This document shows positions 49,040 through 56,510 of a DNA stretch of 64,000 bases, one piece after another. The stretch covers positions 4,402,001 to 4,466,000 of the forward strand of contig NZ_CP043661.1 of the NCBI RefSeq assembly GCF_014217565.1, given 5' to 3'. Position 1 is the stretch's first letter. Each line of letters begins with the position of its first letter. The notes beneath the pieces were generated by a model that did not search any database, was not told where the DNA came from, and saw only the letters and a program-made list of their open reading frames with translations. This stretch comes from Kribbella qitaiheensis (GTDB lineage: Bacteria > Actinomycetota > Actinomycetes > Propionibacteriales > Kribbellaceae). Position numbers and translations under genes: made by a program.

Positions 49040-50433
49040 TGCTTCTGCACCGCCATGGCGATCGTCTCGTCGGACACGGGAGCCGCCGGGGTCTGCGGCC
49101 GGCGGGCCTGGTCACTGATCCGCAGCAGCAGCGCGATGATCGCCCAGTTCGCCACCAGTGACGTTCCGCCCAGCGCCATGAACGGCGTGGCCAGGCCGGT
49201 CAGCGGGATCAGCCCGGTGACCCCGCCGATGATCACGAAGACCTGCAGCGCGAACGACATCGCCAGACCCGTCGCGACCAGCTTGCCGAAGATGTCCCGG
49301 CAGCCGAGCGCCGTCCGCAGGCCGCGCTCGATGATGAGCGTGTAGATCAGGATGATCGCGACCAGCCCCGTCAGGCCCAACTCCTCGGCGAACGAGGAGA
49401 TGATCATGTCGCTTTGCGAGTACGCGGTGAGCTCCGGCCGGCCCTGGCCGAGGCCGCGGCCGAGCGCGCCGCCCCAGCCCTGACCCATCAGGCCGACCGC
49501 GATCTGGCCCTGGTCGATCGAGAACGGGTCCAGCCAGTCGGTGATCCGCTTATGCACGTGACCGATGGTCGAGTACGCGAAGTACGCGCCACCGACGAAC
49601 AGCAGGCCACCGATGATCAACCAGCCGGCTCGTTCGGTGGCCACGTACAGCAGGAACAGGAACAGGCCGAAGAACAGCAGCGACGACCCGAGGTCGTTCT
49701 CGAACACCAGCACACCCAGGCTGACCAGCCAGGCGATCCCGATCGGCCCGAGGTCGCGGGCGCGGGGCAGGTCGAGGCCGAGGAACCGGTGCCCGGCCAG
49801 CGTCAGCACGTCGCGCTTCACCACCAGGTAGCCGGCGAAGAAGACGACCAGGCACAACTTCGCGAACTCACCGGGCTGGAACGACATCCCGGCCAGCCGG
49901 ATCCAGATCCGGGCGCCGTTGATGTTCACGCCGAGCCCCGGGATCAGCGGCAGCACGAGCAGCAGCAGACCGGCCAGTCCGGCGGTGTAGGTGAGCGCCT
50001 GCAGGCGGCGGTGATCTCTGATCACAAGGATCACCGCCAGGAAGAGCACGACGCCGACCGCGGTCCAGGTGATCTGCTGCGGAGCCGCCGGTGACTTCGG
50101 GGTCCGGCCGGCCGCGACCGCGATCGCCCTGATACCCGGGTCGAGCCGTTGGATCATCGCCACCCCGAGGCCGTTCAGCAGCACCGCGCAGGGCAGCAGC
50201 ACCGGATCGGCGTACGGCGCCCGGTAGCGCAGCGCCAGGTGGGCGATCAACGCGAGCAGGCCGATGCCGGCCGCGTAGTACCCGGTGCTCGCGGGGACCT
50301 TGTCCTGCACGGTGATGCCGATGTTGACGTAGGCGCCGACCGAGACACCGATCGCGACGATCAGCAGCATCAGCTCCACCCCGCGACGGGTGCGCGGCAT
50401 GATCTGGATGACGGACGTCGAGGCGATGCTCAT
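49036..50433 (-). CDS. rodA: FtsW/RodA/SpoVE family peptidoglycan glycosyltransferase
   Basis: A 465-aa protein with about ten or more membrane helices. The SEDS signatures GARIWIRLAGMSFQPGEFAKL, FENDLGSSLLFFGLFL and SFAEELGLTGLVAIILIYTL with GGTSLVANW are present. The catalytic loop Asp is inside FENDLGSS. It polymerises lipid II at the elongasome or septum with PbpA. ATG 50433 overlaps pstP. Its pairing with pbpA supports the RodA name over FtsW. Confidence 0.94.
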   Translation of the reverse strand: MSIASTSVIQIMPRTRRGVELMLLIVAIGVSVGAYVNIGITVQDKVPASTGYYAAGIGLLALIAHLALRYRAPYADPVLLPCAVLLNGLGVAMIQRLDPGIRAIAVAAGRTPKSPAAPQQITWTAVGVVLFLAVILVIRDHRRLQALTYTAGLAGLLLLVLPLIPGLGVNINGARIWIRLAGMSFQPGEFAKLCLVVFFAGYLVVKRDVLTLAGHRFLGLDLPRARDLGPIGIAWLVSLGVLVFENDLGSSLLFFGLFLFLLYVATERAGWLIIGGLLFVGGAYFAYSTIGHVHKRITDWLDPFSIDQGQIAVGLMGQGWGGALGRGLGQGRPELTAYSQSDMIISSFAEELGLTGLVAIILIYTLIIERGLRTALGCRDIFGKLVATGLAMSFALQVFVIIGGVTGLIPLTGLATPFMALGGTSLVANWAIIALLLRISDQARRPQTPAAPVSDETIAMAVQKQ

Positions 50434-51815
50434 CGCACCCCGTCGCAGTCGTCGGGGCTGCCGTCGGCCGGGGTCGAGGACGGTGAGGCCGGGACAGTCG
50501 CCGGCGGCTTGGAGACGGGCGTCTTCGGCGGTGTCGTGACTGGCGGTGTCGTGACCGGCGGTGTGGTGGGCTTCGTGGGCGGCTTCGTCGTCGCCTTGGC
50601 CGCGCACTCGTCGGCGGTCCGCTGCAGCTCGTTGACGATGGTCCGGGCGCCCGCCAGGTCGTCCGCCTGGATGCTTCCTTCCACCTGCTCACGGCTGTAC
50701 GTCGGGAGCTTGTCCACCTGCAGCGTCTGCCGCTCGTAGACGTTGGACAGCGTGAGGCCGGGGAACTCCTGGTCCACACCCTTGAAGATCGCCACGTAGT
50801 CGCCGTCGGTGCCCACGTAGTACTGCTTCTGGGTCCAGCTGTAGGCGAACCAGCCGCCACCACCGATGAGTGCCAGCACTACGACGAGCACGGCCAGCCG
50901 GCGCAGCCAGAGGAAACGCTTGGGCGCCTGGGGCGCGTAGCGCAGCTCCTCAGGATCGAGCCCCGCACCGCCACCGTGGCCGTCCCCACCACCATGACCC
51001 CGTACTGCGATGGTCGGCTCGCCGCGACCGGTGCCGCCTTGGGCGAGCTCCGCTGCCGCGCCGACCAACTGCGGCTGGTCGCCACTGGCAGGCGGGGTCT
51101 CGACGACATCCGCGACGACGCAGGTGATGTTGTCGTTCGACCCGGCCTCGAGGGCGTGGGTGATCAGCTCGACCACGACCGAGTCCGGCGTACCGTCGGC
51201 CATCGAGGCGACGATCACCTCGTCGCTGACGTAGTCGGGCAGCCCGTCGCTGCACAGCAGCAGCCGGTCGCCCACCTGGACGTCGAGCATCTCCAGGTCC
51301 GGATCGGAGTCCGGCCGGCCGTCGAGGACGCGGAGGATCAGGTTGCGGTGCGGGTGGGTGAAGGCCTCTTCCTTGGAGATCCGGCCTTCGTCCACCAGTG
51401 ATTGCACGAACGTGTGGTCGTGGCTGAGCTGGTAGAGCAGGCCGTCGCGCAGCCGGTAGGCCCGGGAGTCGCCGAGGTGGGCCATGCCGAGGTGCTCGCC
51501 GTCAAAGAGCAGGGCGGTCACCGTGGAGCCCATGCCCTCGCGCTCGGGGTCTTCCTCGACCAGCTCGGAGAGCCGCTCGTTGGCCCGGTGGACGGCGCCC
51601 GCGAGCGCCTCCATCATGTCCGGACCGGTGATTCCGGACGTGTCCAGCCGGCGGATCACCTGGACGGCGGCGGCGCTGGCCACCTCACCCGCGGCGGCTC
51701 CACCCATGCCGTCGGCGAGCAGCAGCAGATGCGGACCGGCGTACGCCGAATCCTCGTTGTTGCGGCGCACCCGTCCGACGTCGGACAGTGCGGCGTAGTC
51801 GAGCGACAGGGTCAT
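50430..51815 (-). CDS. pstP: PP2C-family Ser/Thr phosphatase PstP
   Basis: A 461-aa membrane phosphatase. Metal sites are RRNNEDSAY (D), ADGMGG (D38-type), SDGLPDYV and SNDNITCVV. A membrane helix is about 296-316 (LAVLVVVLALIGGGGWFAY). The extracytoplasmic tail is long and rich in Pro/Thr, with repeats such as PPVTTPPVTTPP. It removes phosphates placed by PknB and FHA-linked kinases. It overlaps rodA by 4 bases; the FhaB gene lies 9 bases upstream. Confidence 0.96.
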   Translation of the reverse strand: MTLSLDYAALSDVGRVRRNNEDSAYAGPHLLLLADGMGGAAAGEVASAAAVQVIRRLDTSGITGPDMMEALAGAVHRANERLSELVEEDPEREGMGSTVTALLFDGEHLGMAHLGDSRAYRLRDGLLYQLSHDHTFVQSLVDEGRISKEEAFTHPHRNLILRVLDGRPDSDPDLEMLDVQVGDRLLLCSDGLPDYVSDEVIVASMADGTPDSVVVELITHALEAGSNDNITCVVADVVETPPASGDQPQLVGAAAELAQGGTGRGEPTIAVRGHGGGDGHGGGAGLDPEELRYAPQAPKRFLWLRRLAVLVVVLALIGGGGWFAYSWTQKQYYVGTDGDYVAIFKGVDQEFPGLTLSNVYERQTLQVDKLPTYSREQVEGSIQADDLAGARTIVNELQRTADECAAKATTKPPTKPTTPPVTTPPVTTPPKTPVSKPPATVPASPSSTPADGSPDDCDGVR

Positions 51816-51824
51816 GGAATGGGC

Positions 51825-52307
51825 CTACTTCGCGATGTTCAGCGTCGTACGGCCGATCCGGATCGAACCGCCGATCTCGGCCGGCACCGGACGGGTCACG
51901 CGCTGACCGTCCAGATAGGTGCCGTTGGTGGACCCCAGGTCCTCGACCCACCACTCGCCCTCGGACTGGAACACCCGGGAGTGCCGGGTGGAGGAGTAGT
52001 CGTCGTCGAGCCGGATCTGGCAGTCCGAGCCGCGGCCGATCACCACCGGCTCCGAGGTCAGGGTGGCGCCGACGCCGGCCTGTGGGCCGTCCGCGATCGT
52101 GACCGAACCGGGCAGGCCCTTGCGCTTCTTCGCCGGCTTGGTGGCCTTGGGGGTCCGGCCGGCCGGCGCGACCGGCGCGGCGACCGCGCGCGAATCCACC
52201 TTGGCGCCGAACAGGTCCGACCGGATCACCGACAAGACGGCGAGGACGAACATCCACAACAGGGCCAGGAACCCCAGTTTGATCAGGGTCAGCGTCAGTT
52301 CCGACAT
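51825..52307 (-). CDS. fhaB: FHA domain protein FhaB (FipA)
   Basis: A 160-aa protein with a membrane segment at 5-27 (LTLIKLGFLALLWMFVLAVLS) and a C-terminal FHA domain (about 68-160: VVIGRGSDCQIRLDD, SSTRHSRVFQ, EDLGSTNGTYLDGQRV). FHA domains bind phosphothreonine from PknB substrates. It probably links kinase signalling to division. It lies 10 bases after fhaA. Confidence 0.95.
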   Translation of the reverse strand: MSELTLTLIKLGFLALLWMFVLAVLSVIRSDLFGAKVDSRAVAAPVAPAGRTPKATKPAKKRKGLPGSVTIADGPQAGVGATLTSEPVVIGRGSDCQIRLDDDYSSTRHSRVFQSEGEWWVEDLGSTNGTYLDGQRVTRPVPAEIGGSIRIGRTTLNIAK

Positions 52308-52317
52308 GGAAGTCCGG

Positions 52318-53136
52318 TCACCACCCGCTGCTCGGCGGCTGGGCGATGGGCTCGTCCGCTAGGCGCAGCGTCATGGTGGTGTTCCCGATCCTCACGGTAG
52401 ATCCGTCGGTCAGTTCGGCCTCGGCGGCCCGGCGCCCGTTCACCAGCGTTCCGTTGGTGGAGCCCAGGTCGACGAGGACCACCTTGACACCTCCGGGGCC
52501 CTCGGGCATCAGCCGGATCTCCGCGTGCCGCCTGGACACGCCCGGATCGTTGATCTGGATGTCGGCATCGGTCCCGCGGCCGAGCACCACGCCGGGCGGG
52601 TTGATCGGGCGGCGCCGGCCGTTCACCTCGAGCATCACCTGCGGGTGGCCCTGGCGTGCCGATGGTGTGGGCGGCGGCGGGACGGGGGCGCTCTGCATGA
52701 CGGTCTGGCCCTCGTTCGGATCGGGGATGTACGGCTGCTGGGGTTGCGGCCGGGGACGTTGTGGCTTGCCGATGGTCGCGCTGACCACCCGGAACTTGCC
52801 GGTCGGCAGGTCCTCGAGCCGGGTCAGCTCGATCTCGACCGGTCCGGAGAAGGTATACCGCTGGATGTCGGCGTGGTCACGCAGTTCGTTGGCCAGCTCG
52901 TGGTTCAGCGTCCGGCCGTACGCGTTCAGCCGTTCGAAGTCGTCCGGCCCCAGCTCGATGGTGAAGTGATTCGGCACCAGCCGCCGGTCCCTGGACAGGA
53001 TCCGGGCGGTGTTGTCGATCTCACGCTTGAGTGCGGCGGCCAGTTCGATCGGCTCCACGTCACCCTTGAACGCGCGCGCGAAGACACCACTCACGATGCC
53101 TTCCAGGCGCCGCTCGAAGCGCTGCAGCGGTCGCAC
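52318..53136 (-). CDS. fhaA: FHA domain protein FhaA with DUF3662
   Basis: A 272-aa cytosolic adaptor. N-terminal DUF3662 domain (1-120: LQRFERRLEGIVSGVFARAF, VPNHFTIELGPDDFERLN), Pro-rich linker, then FHA domain (about 180-265: VVLGRGTDADIQINDPGVSRR, DLGSTNGTLVNGRR). GTG 53136 has GGAGGAGG just upstream. It binds phosphorylated MviN/PknB in mycobacteria. It is the promoter-proximal gene of the kinase cluster, about 230 bases from the divergent tRNA-Leu. Confidence 0.95.
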   Translation of the reverse strand: MRPLQRFERRLEGIVSGVFARAFKGDVEPIELAAALKREIDNTARILSRDRRLVPNHFTIELGPDDFERLNAYGRTLNHELANELRDHADIQRYTFSGPVEIELTRLEDLPTGKFRVVSATIGKPQRPRPQPQQPYIPDPNEGQTVMQSAPVPPPPTPSARQGHPQVMLEVNGRRRPINPPGVVLGRGTDADIQINDPGVSRRHAEIRLMPEGPGGVKVVLVDLGSTNGTLVNGRRAAEAELTDGSTVRIGNTTMTLRLADEPIAQPPSSGW

Positions 53137-53369
53137 GCGTCCTCCTCCACGGTCGGTCGTCAGCTGGAGCCAACGATCGTGCTTGCCGTCCGGCGGCTCC
53201 AACAGGCTCGCCGTACGCCGTGCCCACCGGTGTGGTGGGTACACCAGGTACGACGATCGATCGTATCGGGAGGTTCGACCGAACCCGCAATGTCAGAGTC
53301 TGCCTCAGCCCGTGCTAATCTTCTTCCTCGGTTGCAGATAGCGTTTTTCGAAGCTTTCGGTAACCATGC

Positions 53370-53453
53370 GCGCGGGTGGCGGAATAGGCAGACGCGCACG
53401 GTTCAGGTCCGTGTGCCCGAAAGGGCGTGGGGGTTCAACTCCCCCCTCGCGCA
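53370..53453 (+). tRNA. tRNA-Leu (CAG)
   Basis: An 84-base class II tRNA. Acceptor GCGCGGG/CTCGCGC (one G-T), anticodon stem CACGG/CCGTG with loop TTCAGGT (anticodon CAG at 53404-53406), long variable arm TGCCCGAAAGGGCGT, and T-arm GGGGG-TTCAACT-CCCCC. CCA not encoded. A tRNA-Leu beside fhaA is conserved in actinobacteria. Confidence 0.96.
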
Positions 53454-53463
53454 CAGCGTCTCG

Positions 53464-53497
53464 AACTCCCGGCCAGGAAACTGGCCGGGAGTTTTTG
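53464..53497 (+). terminator. Terminator after tRNA-Leu
   Basis: AACTCCCGGCCAG (53464-53476) and CTGGCCGGGAGTT (53481-53493) form a 13-bp stem with a GAAA tetraloop, followed by TTTGC. Confidence 0.9.
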
Positions 53498-53562
53498 CTT
53501 CTCCCAGGCTCTTGCGATGGCCCGTGACGGGTTCTGTCGGTGCGGCCTGCGATCGTTGGGTG

Positions 53563-54390
53563 ATGACGGGGATACGGATTGCGATCGCCCAGCCGGAGAT
53601 CACGGCTGACGCGCGGAAGAACGGGGCGGAGGTCCGGCGGCTGATGACAGCGGCCGCCGCGGGGAAGGCACGGCTGGTGCAGTTCCCGGAGGGCCTGCTG
53701 TCGGGGTATGCGAAGGAGCAGATCCAGGACTGGGCCGAGGTCGACTGGGACGCGGTCCGGGCCGAGCTCGAGCAGATCATGGCGCTCGCCGCGAAGCTGA
53801 AGCTGTGGGTGGTGCTCGGCTCCGCGCATCCGCTGACCCCGCCGAACCGGCCGCACAACAGCCTGTACGTGATCTCCGACCAGGGCCGGATCGTCGACCG
53901 CTACGACAAGCGGTTCTGCTCGCAGACCGAGATCACGCAGTACTACAGCCCCGGGTTCGAGCCGGTGGTGTTCGATGTCGACGGGTATCGCTTCGGGCTG
54001 ATGATCTGCGTCGAGATCAACTTCCCGCACCTGTTCTCGGAGTACGAGCGACTCGGCGTCGAGTGCCTCCTGCTGTCCGCCTACCCGGTCGACTCGATCT
54101 TCGAGCTGAAGGCCCGTGCGTACGCCGCGATCAACGCCTACTGGGTCGCCATGTCCCTGCCCGCCCAGACGAACCACCTGATGCCGTCCGGCCTGATCAA
54201 CCCGGCCGGCACCTACGCGGCCCTGGTCTCCGGCACCGATCTGGTCATCGCCGACCTCAACCGGGACGACCCCGACCTCCATATCCCCCTCGACCTGGCC
54301 CGCCCCTGGCGCTCCACCGCCTTGAAGGGCGACCTCTACCGCACCCGCCGGGTAACCGACCCCCGCTCCACCAACCGCACCACCACCTAG
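53563..54390 (+). CDS. Carbon-nitrogen hydrolase (nitrilase superfamily)
   Basis: A 275-aa amidase. The catalytic triad is E43 in QFPEGLLSG, K116 in RYDKRFCS and C149 in LMICVEINFP. The C-terminus is Thr/Arg-rich. It hydrolyses an amide or nitrile; the substrate is unknown. ATG 53563 begins MTGIRIAIAQPE. The gene end overlaps the acetyltransferase end by 4 bases, tail to tail. Confidence 0.93.
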   Translation: MTGIRIAIAQPEITADARKNGAEVRRLMTAAAAGKARLVQFPEGLLSGYAKEQIQDWAEVDWDAVRAELEQIMALAAKLKLWVVLGSAHPLTPPNRPHNSLYVISDQGRIVDRYDKRFCSQTEITQYYSPGFEPVVFDVDGYRFGLMICVEINFPHLFSEYERLGVECLLLSAYPVDSIFELKARAYAAINAYWVAMSLPAQTNHLMPSGLINPAGTYAALVSGTDLVIADLNRDDPDLHIPLDLARPWRSTALKGDLYRTRRVTDPRSTNRTTT

Positions 54391-54989
54391 CCGGTACTAC
54401 GCCCGAGGTAGGTGACGACCTCTACTCCCGGGACGGGGATGTGGTGGAAGCCGAGGCGGTCGTAGAACGCTCGGGCCGGGGTGTTGCTGGTGAGCATCGT
54501 CAGGTGGATCGCGGGGATGCCTCTGTCGGCAAGGGCCTTCAGTAGGCAGGTCATCAGGGCGCGGCCGTGGCCGGCTCCCTGGTAGGCGGGCAGCAGGTCG
54601 ATGTGCAGGTGCGCGGGGTAGTCCGCGACCTCGGGGATGACCAGGCGCTCGGGGTCGTGGAGCAGGCCGATCATCATCTCGGTCGGCGTCTGGGGTGGTC
54701 CGGTCAACGGCTCGTACTGCGGGACGCGGGGTAGCCACTCGGAGCGAAACCGCCGGGCGAAGTCCGGTGTGTCCGCGCAGCCGATGACGTAGCCGACCGC
54801 GCGATCGCCGTCGTCGAGGACGAAGGCCAGCTCCGGCTCGAGGTCGACGTACGGGAACGCGAAGATGCTCGGCATCAGGTCGAGGTCCGGGTAGAGCGAT
54901 CGGGAATCGCCGCCGTTGTCGGCAGTGCGGACACAGATGTCGCCGACGGCGGGCCGATCGCTCACCCGGTACGGCCGAATCTCAGGCAT
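54387..54989 (-). CDS. GNAT acetyltransferase, OGA-like type
   Basis: A 200-aa GNAT protein. IRPYRVSDRPAVGDIC opens the fold; the acetyl-CoA loop is LLPAYQGAGHGRALM (about 145-160). The segment PYVDLEPELAFVLDDGDRAVGYVIG resembles the acetyltransferase-like C-terminal domain of O-GlcNAcase and its bacterial relatives such as OgpAT. ATG 54989 has TTGGAGGGG upstream. A perfect palindrome lies about 20 bases further on. Substrate unknown. Assigning it to the OGA-like branch is based on memory of motifs and needs an alignment. Confidence 0.85.
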   Translation of the reverse strand: MPEIRPYRVSDRPAVGDICVRTADNGGDSRSLYPDLDLMPSIFAFPYVDLEPELAFVLDDGDRAVGYVIGCADTPDFARRFRSEWLPRVPQYEPLTGPPQTPTEMMIGLLHDPERLVIPEVADYPAHLHIDLLPAYQGAGHGRALMTCLLKALADRGIPAIHLTMLTSNTPARAFYDRLGFHHIPVPGVEVVTYLGRSTG

Positions 54990-55007
54990 GGACCCCTCCA
55001 ATAGACT

Positions 55008-55021
55008 TGAGAGCGCTCTCA
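55008..55021. promoter_or_regulatory. Perfect palindrome TGAGAGCGCTCTCA
   Basis: A 14-bp perfect inverted repeat that closely resembles the LacI-type CebR box TGGGAGCGCTCCCA. It sits in the promoter region of the acetyltransferase. A LacI-family protein is the likely binder. Confidence 0.6.
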
Positions 55022-55076
55022 TACGATAGAGGATCGCGGTGGCCGACGTCGCCGAGGCCAGCAAGCTCAAGGCGTC

Positions 55077-55280
55077 TCAGCGGATCCCGAGGCGGTGCAG
55101 GATCCGGCCGGCGGGTGCAGCGCGGTGGCGTCCTGACCGGGCGGTGAGTGCGGGCGGGTGAGTGGCGTGCCGGTGGTCGCCCCGGTGCGGGGTGGTGTTG
55201 CCGGCGCCCAGCAGCAGCCAGGCGGCGAGAACGGCGGCGGCAGCCAGCCCGACGAGGCCGGCGTAGTCAGTCCAGTTCAT
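55077..55280 (-). CDS. Small single-pass membrane protein, hypothetical
   Basis: A 67-aa frame with a clear membrane helix (YAGLVGLAAAAVLAAWLLLGAG, residues 6-27) followed by a His/Arg-rich basic tail. ATG 55280 has GAGAGA upstream. No family is recognised. It may be a real microprotein, but no further support is visible. Confidence 0.45.
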   Translation of the reverse strand: MNWTDYAGLVGLAAAAVLAAWLLLGAGNTTPHRGDHRHATHPPALTARSGRHRAAPAGRILHRLGIR

Positions 55281-55494
55281 GGTGGTTCTCTCTCGATGGC
55301 GGCTCGGGCGGGAGTCTCGCGATTGCGTCCTTCACCGGTAGTGACGGTGTGGCGGGAGTTTCGTGATGGCACTCCGGTGCCAGGAGTGCCAGAAGATTCG
55401 ATGACCCAGTTGTGCCGGATTGTGGACAAAATGCTCGCCACTGCGCTGGATCGCCTGATTAGGTGGAGCTTCGAGCACGGGAGGTGAGGCCACG

Positions 55495-56469
55495 ATGCAG
55501 GACGGGTTGCTGGACGAGCGCGAGGAGCAGGCTTACCGGCTGCTGGTCGGATTGTCCGTGGCCAGGCCGGCCGAGCTGGCCGAGGTCGCGGAACTGCCGC
55601 AGCAGGAGGCGGACGAGGTGCTGCAGCGGCTGCAGGCGAAGGGACTGGTCGCGATCCAGCCCGGCGACGACCCCGTGTTCCGGCCGCTGCCGCCCGACGT
55701 CGCCCTCGGTACGACGCTGCTGCGGCGGCAGGAGTCGCTGGAGTCGGCTCGCAAGACCGTGGCCTCGCTGAGCGAGGAGTTCCGGGCCAGCGCGAGTCGC
55801 CGGGACGCGCATCACCTGGTCGAGGTGATAGTCGGCGCGATCCCGCTGCGGGACCGGCTGCGCGATCTGCAGAACTCGGCCCGCGAGGAGATCCTCTGGT
55901 TCTGCCGGGCGAATCCGCTGGCGATGCAGGGTGCGGACAACACAGAGGAGTACGGCGCGCTCAGCCGCGGCGTACGGTATCGCGCCATCTACGAGCGGGC
56001 CTTGCTGGAGACACCCGGTGAGCTGGACAGCATCGCCGAGGGCGTCGGCTGGGGCGAGGAGGCCCGGAGCCTTCCGACCCTGCCGGTGCGGCTGGCGATC
56101 GTGGACCGGGCTACTGCCGTCTGTCCGTTGGTCCGCGACGACGAGCTGGGTATCGGCGAGCCGACTGCCGCGGTGATCGGCCGTGGACAGCTACTGGACG
56201 CACTGCTTTCTCTGTTCGAGAGCCACTGGGAGCAGGCGACTCCGGTGAAGTTGCAGGCCGGGGAGCAGCAGGGGCCGGACGGGCTGGACGACTCCGAGCG
56301 GTTCCTGCTGTCGCTGCTGGTCGCCGGCGTACCGGACAAGTCGATCGCGTCGCAGCTCGGGATCAGCCGCCGTACGGTGCAACGCCGCCTCGATCGGCTG
56401 ATGACGCTGGCCGGCGTGGACACCCGTACCGGCCTGGCGTTCCAGGCTGCGAAGCGGAGCTGGTTGTAG
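55495..56469 (+). CDS. TrmB-LuxR type transcriptional regulator
   Basis: A 324-aa regulator with an N-terminal TrmB-like winged helix (about 5-65: DEREEQAYRLLVGLSVARPA, then EADEVLQRLQAKGLVA), a middle coiled coil and ligand region, and a LuxR HTH at the end (about 262-315: DDSERFLLSLLVAGVPDKSI, then QLGISRRTVQRRLDRL). It starts at ATG 55495 after GGGAGGTGAGG. Actinobacterial members often lie next to secreted proteases, as here with the S8 gene on the other strand, but no direct evidence of control is visible. Confidence 0.88.
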   Translation: MQDGLLDEREEQAYRLLVGLSVARPAELAEVAELPQQEADEVLQRLQAKGLVAIQPGDDPVFRPLPPDVALGTTLLRRQESLESARKTVASLSEEFRASASRRDAHHLVEVIVGAIPLRDRLRDLQNSAREEILWFCRANPLAMQGADNTEEYGALSRGVRYRAIYERALLETPGELDSIAEGVGWGEEARSLPTLPVRLAIVDRATAVCPLVRDDELGIGEPTAAVIGRGQLLDALLSLFESHWEQATPVKLQAGEQQGPDGLDDSERFLLSLLVAGVPDKSIASQLGISRRTVQRRLDRLMTLAGVDTRTGLAFQAAKRSWL

Positions 56470-56470
56470 A

Positions 56471-56502
56471 GGGCGCGGGCAGGTTGCTATCTGCCCGCGC
56501 CC
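56471..56502. terminator. Bidirectional terminator
   Basis: GGGCGCGGGCAG (56471-56482) pairs perfectly with CTGCCCGCGCCC (56491-56502) over an 8-base loop between two convergent genes. Confidence 0.9.
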
Positions 56503-56510
56503 TCCGGCTA

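Noticed and set aside
55039..55160. VADVAEASKLKASQ frame considered as the start of a LacI regulator after the palindrome
   Set aside because: The frame ends after about 40 codons, the recognition helix is not present and similarity is too short.
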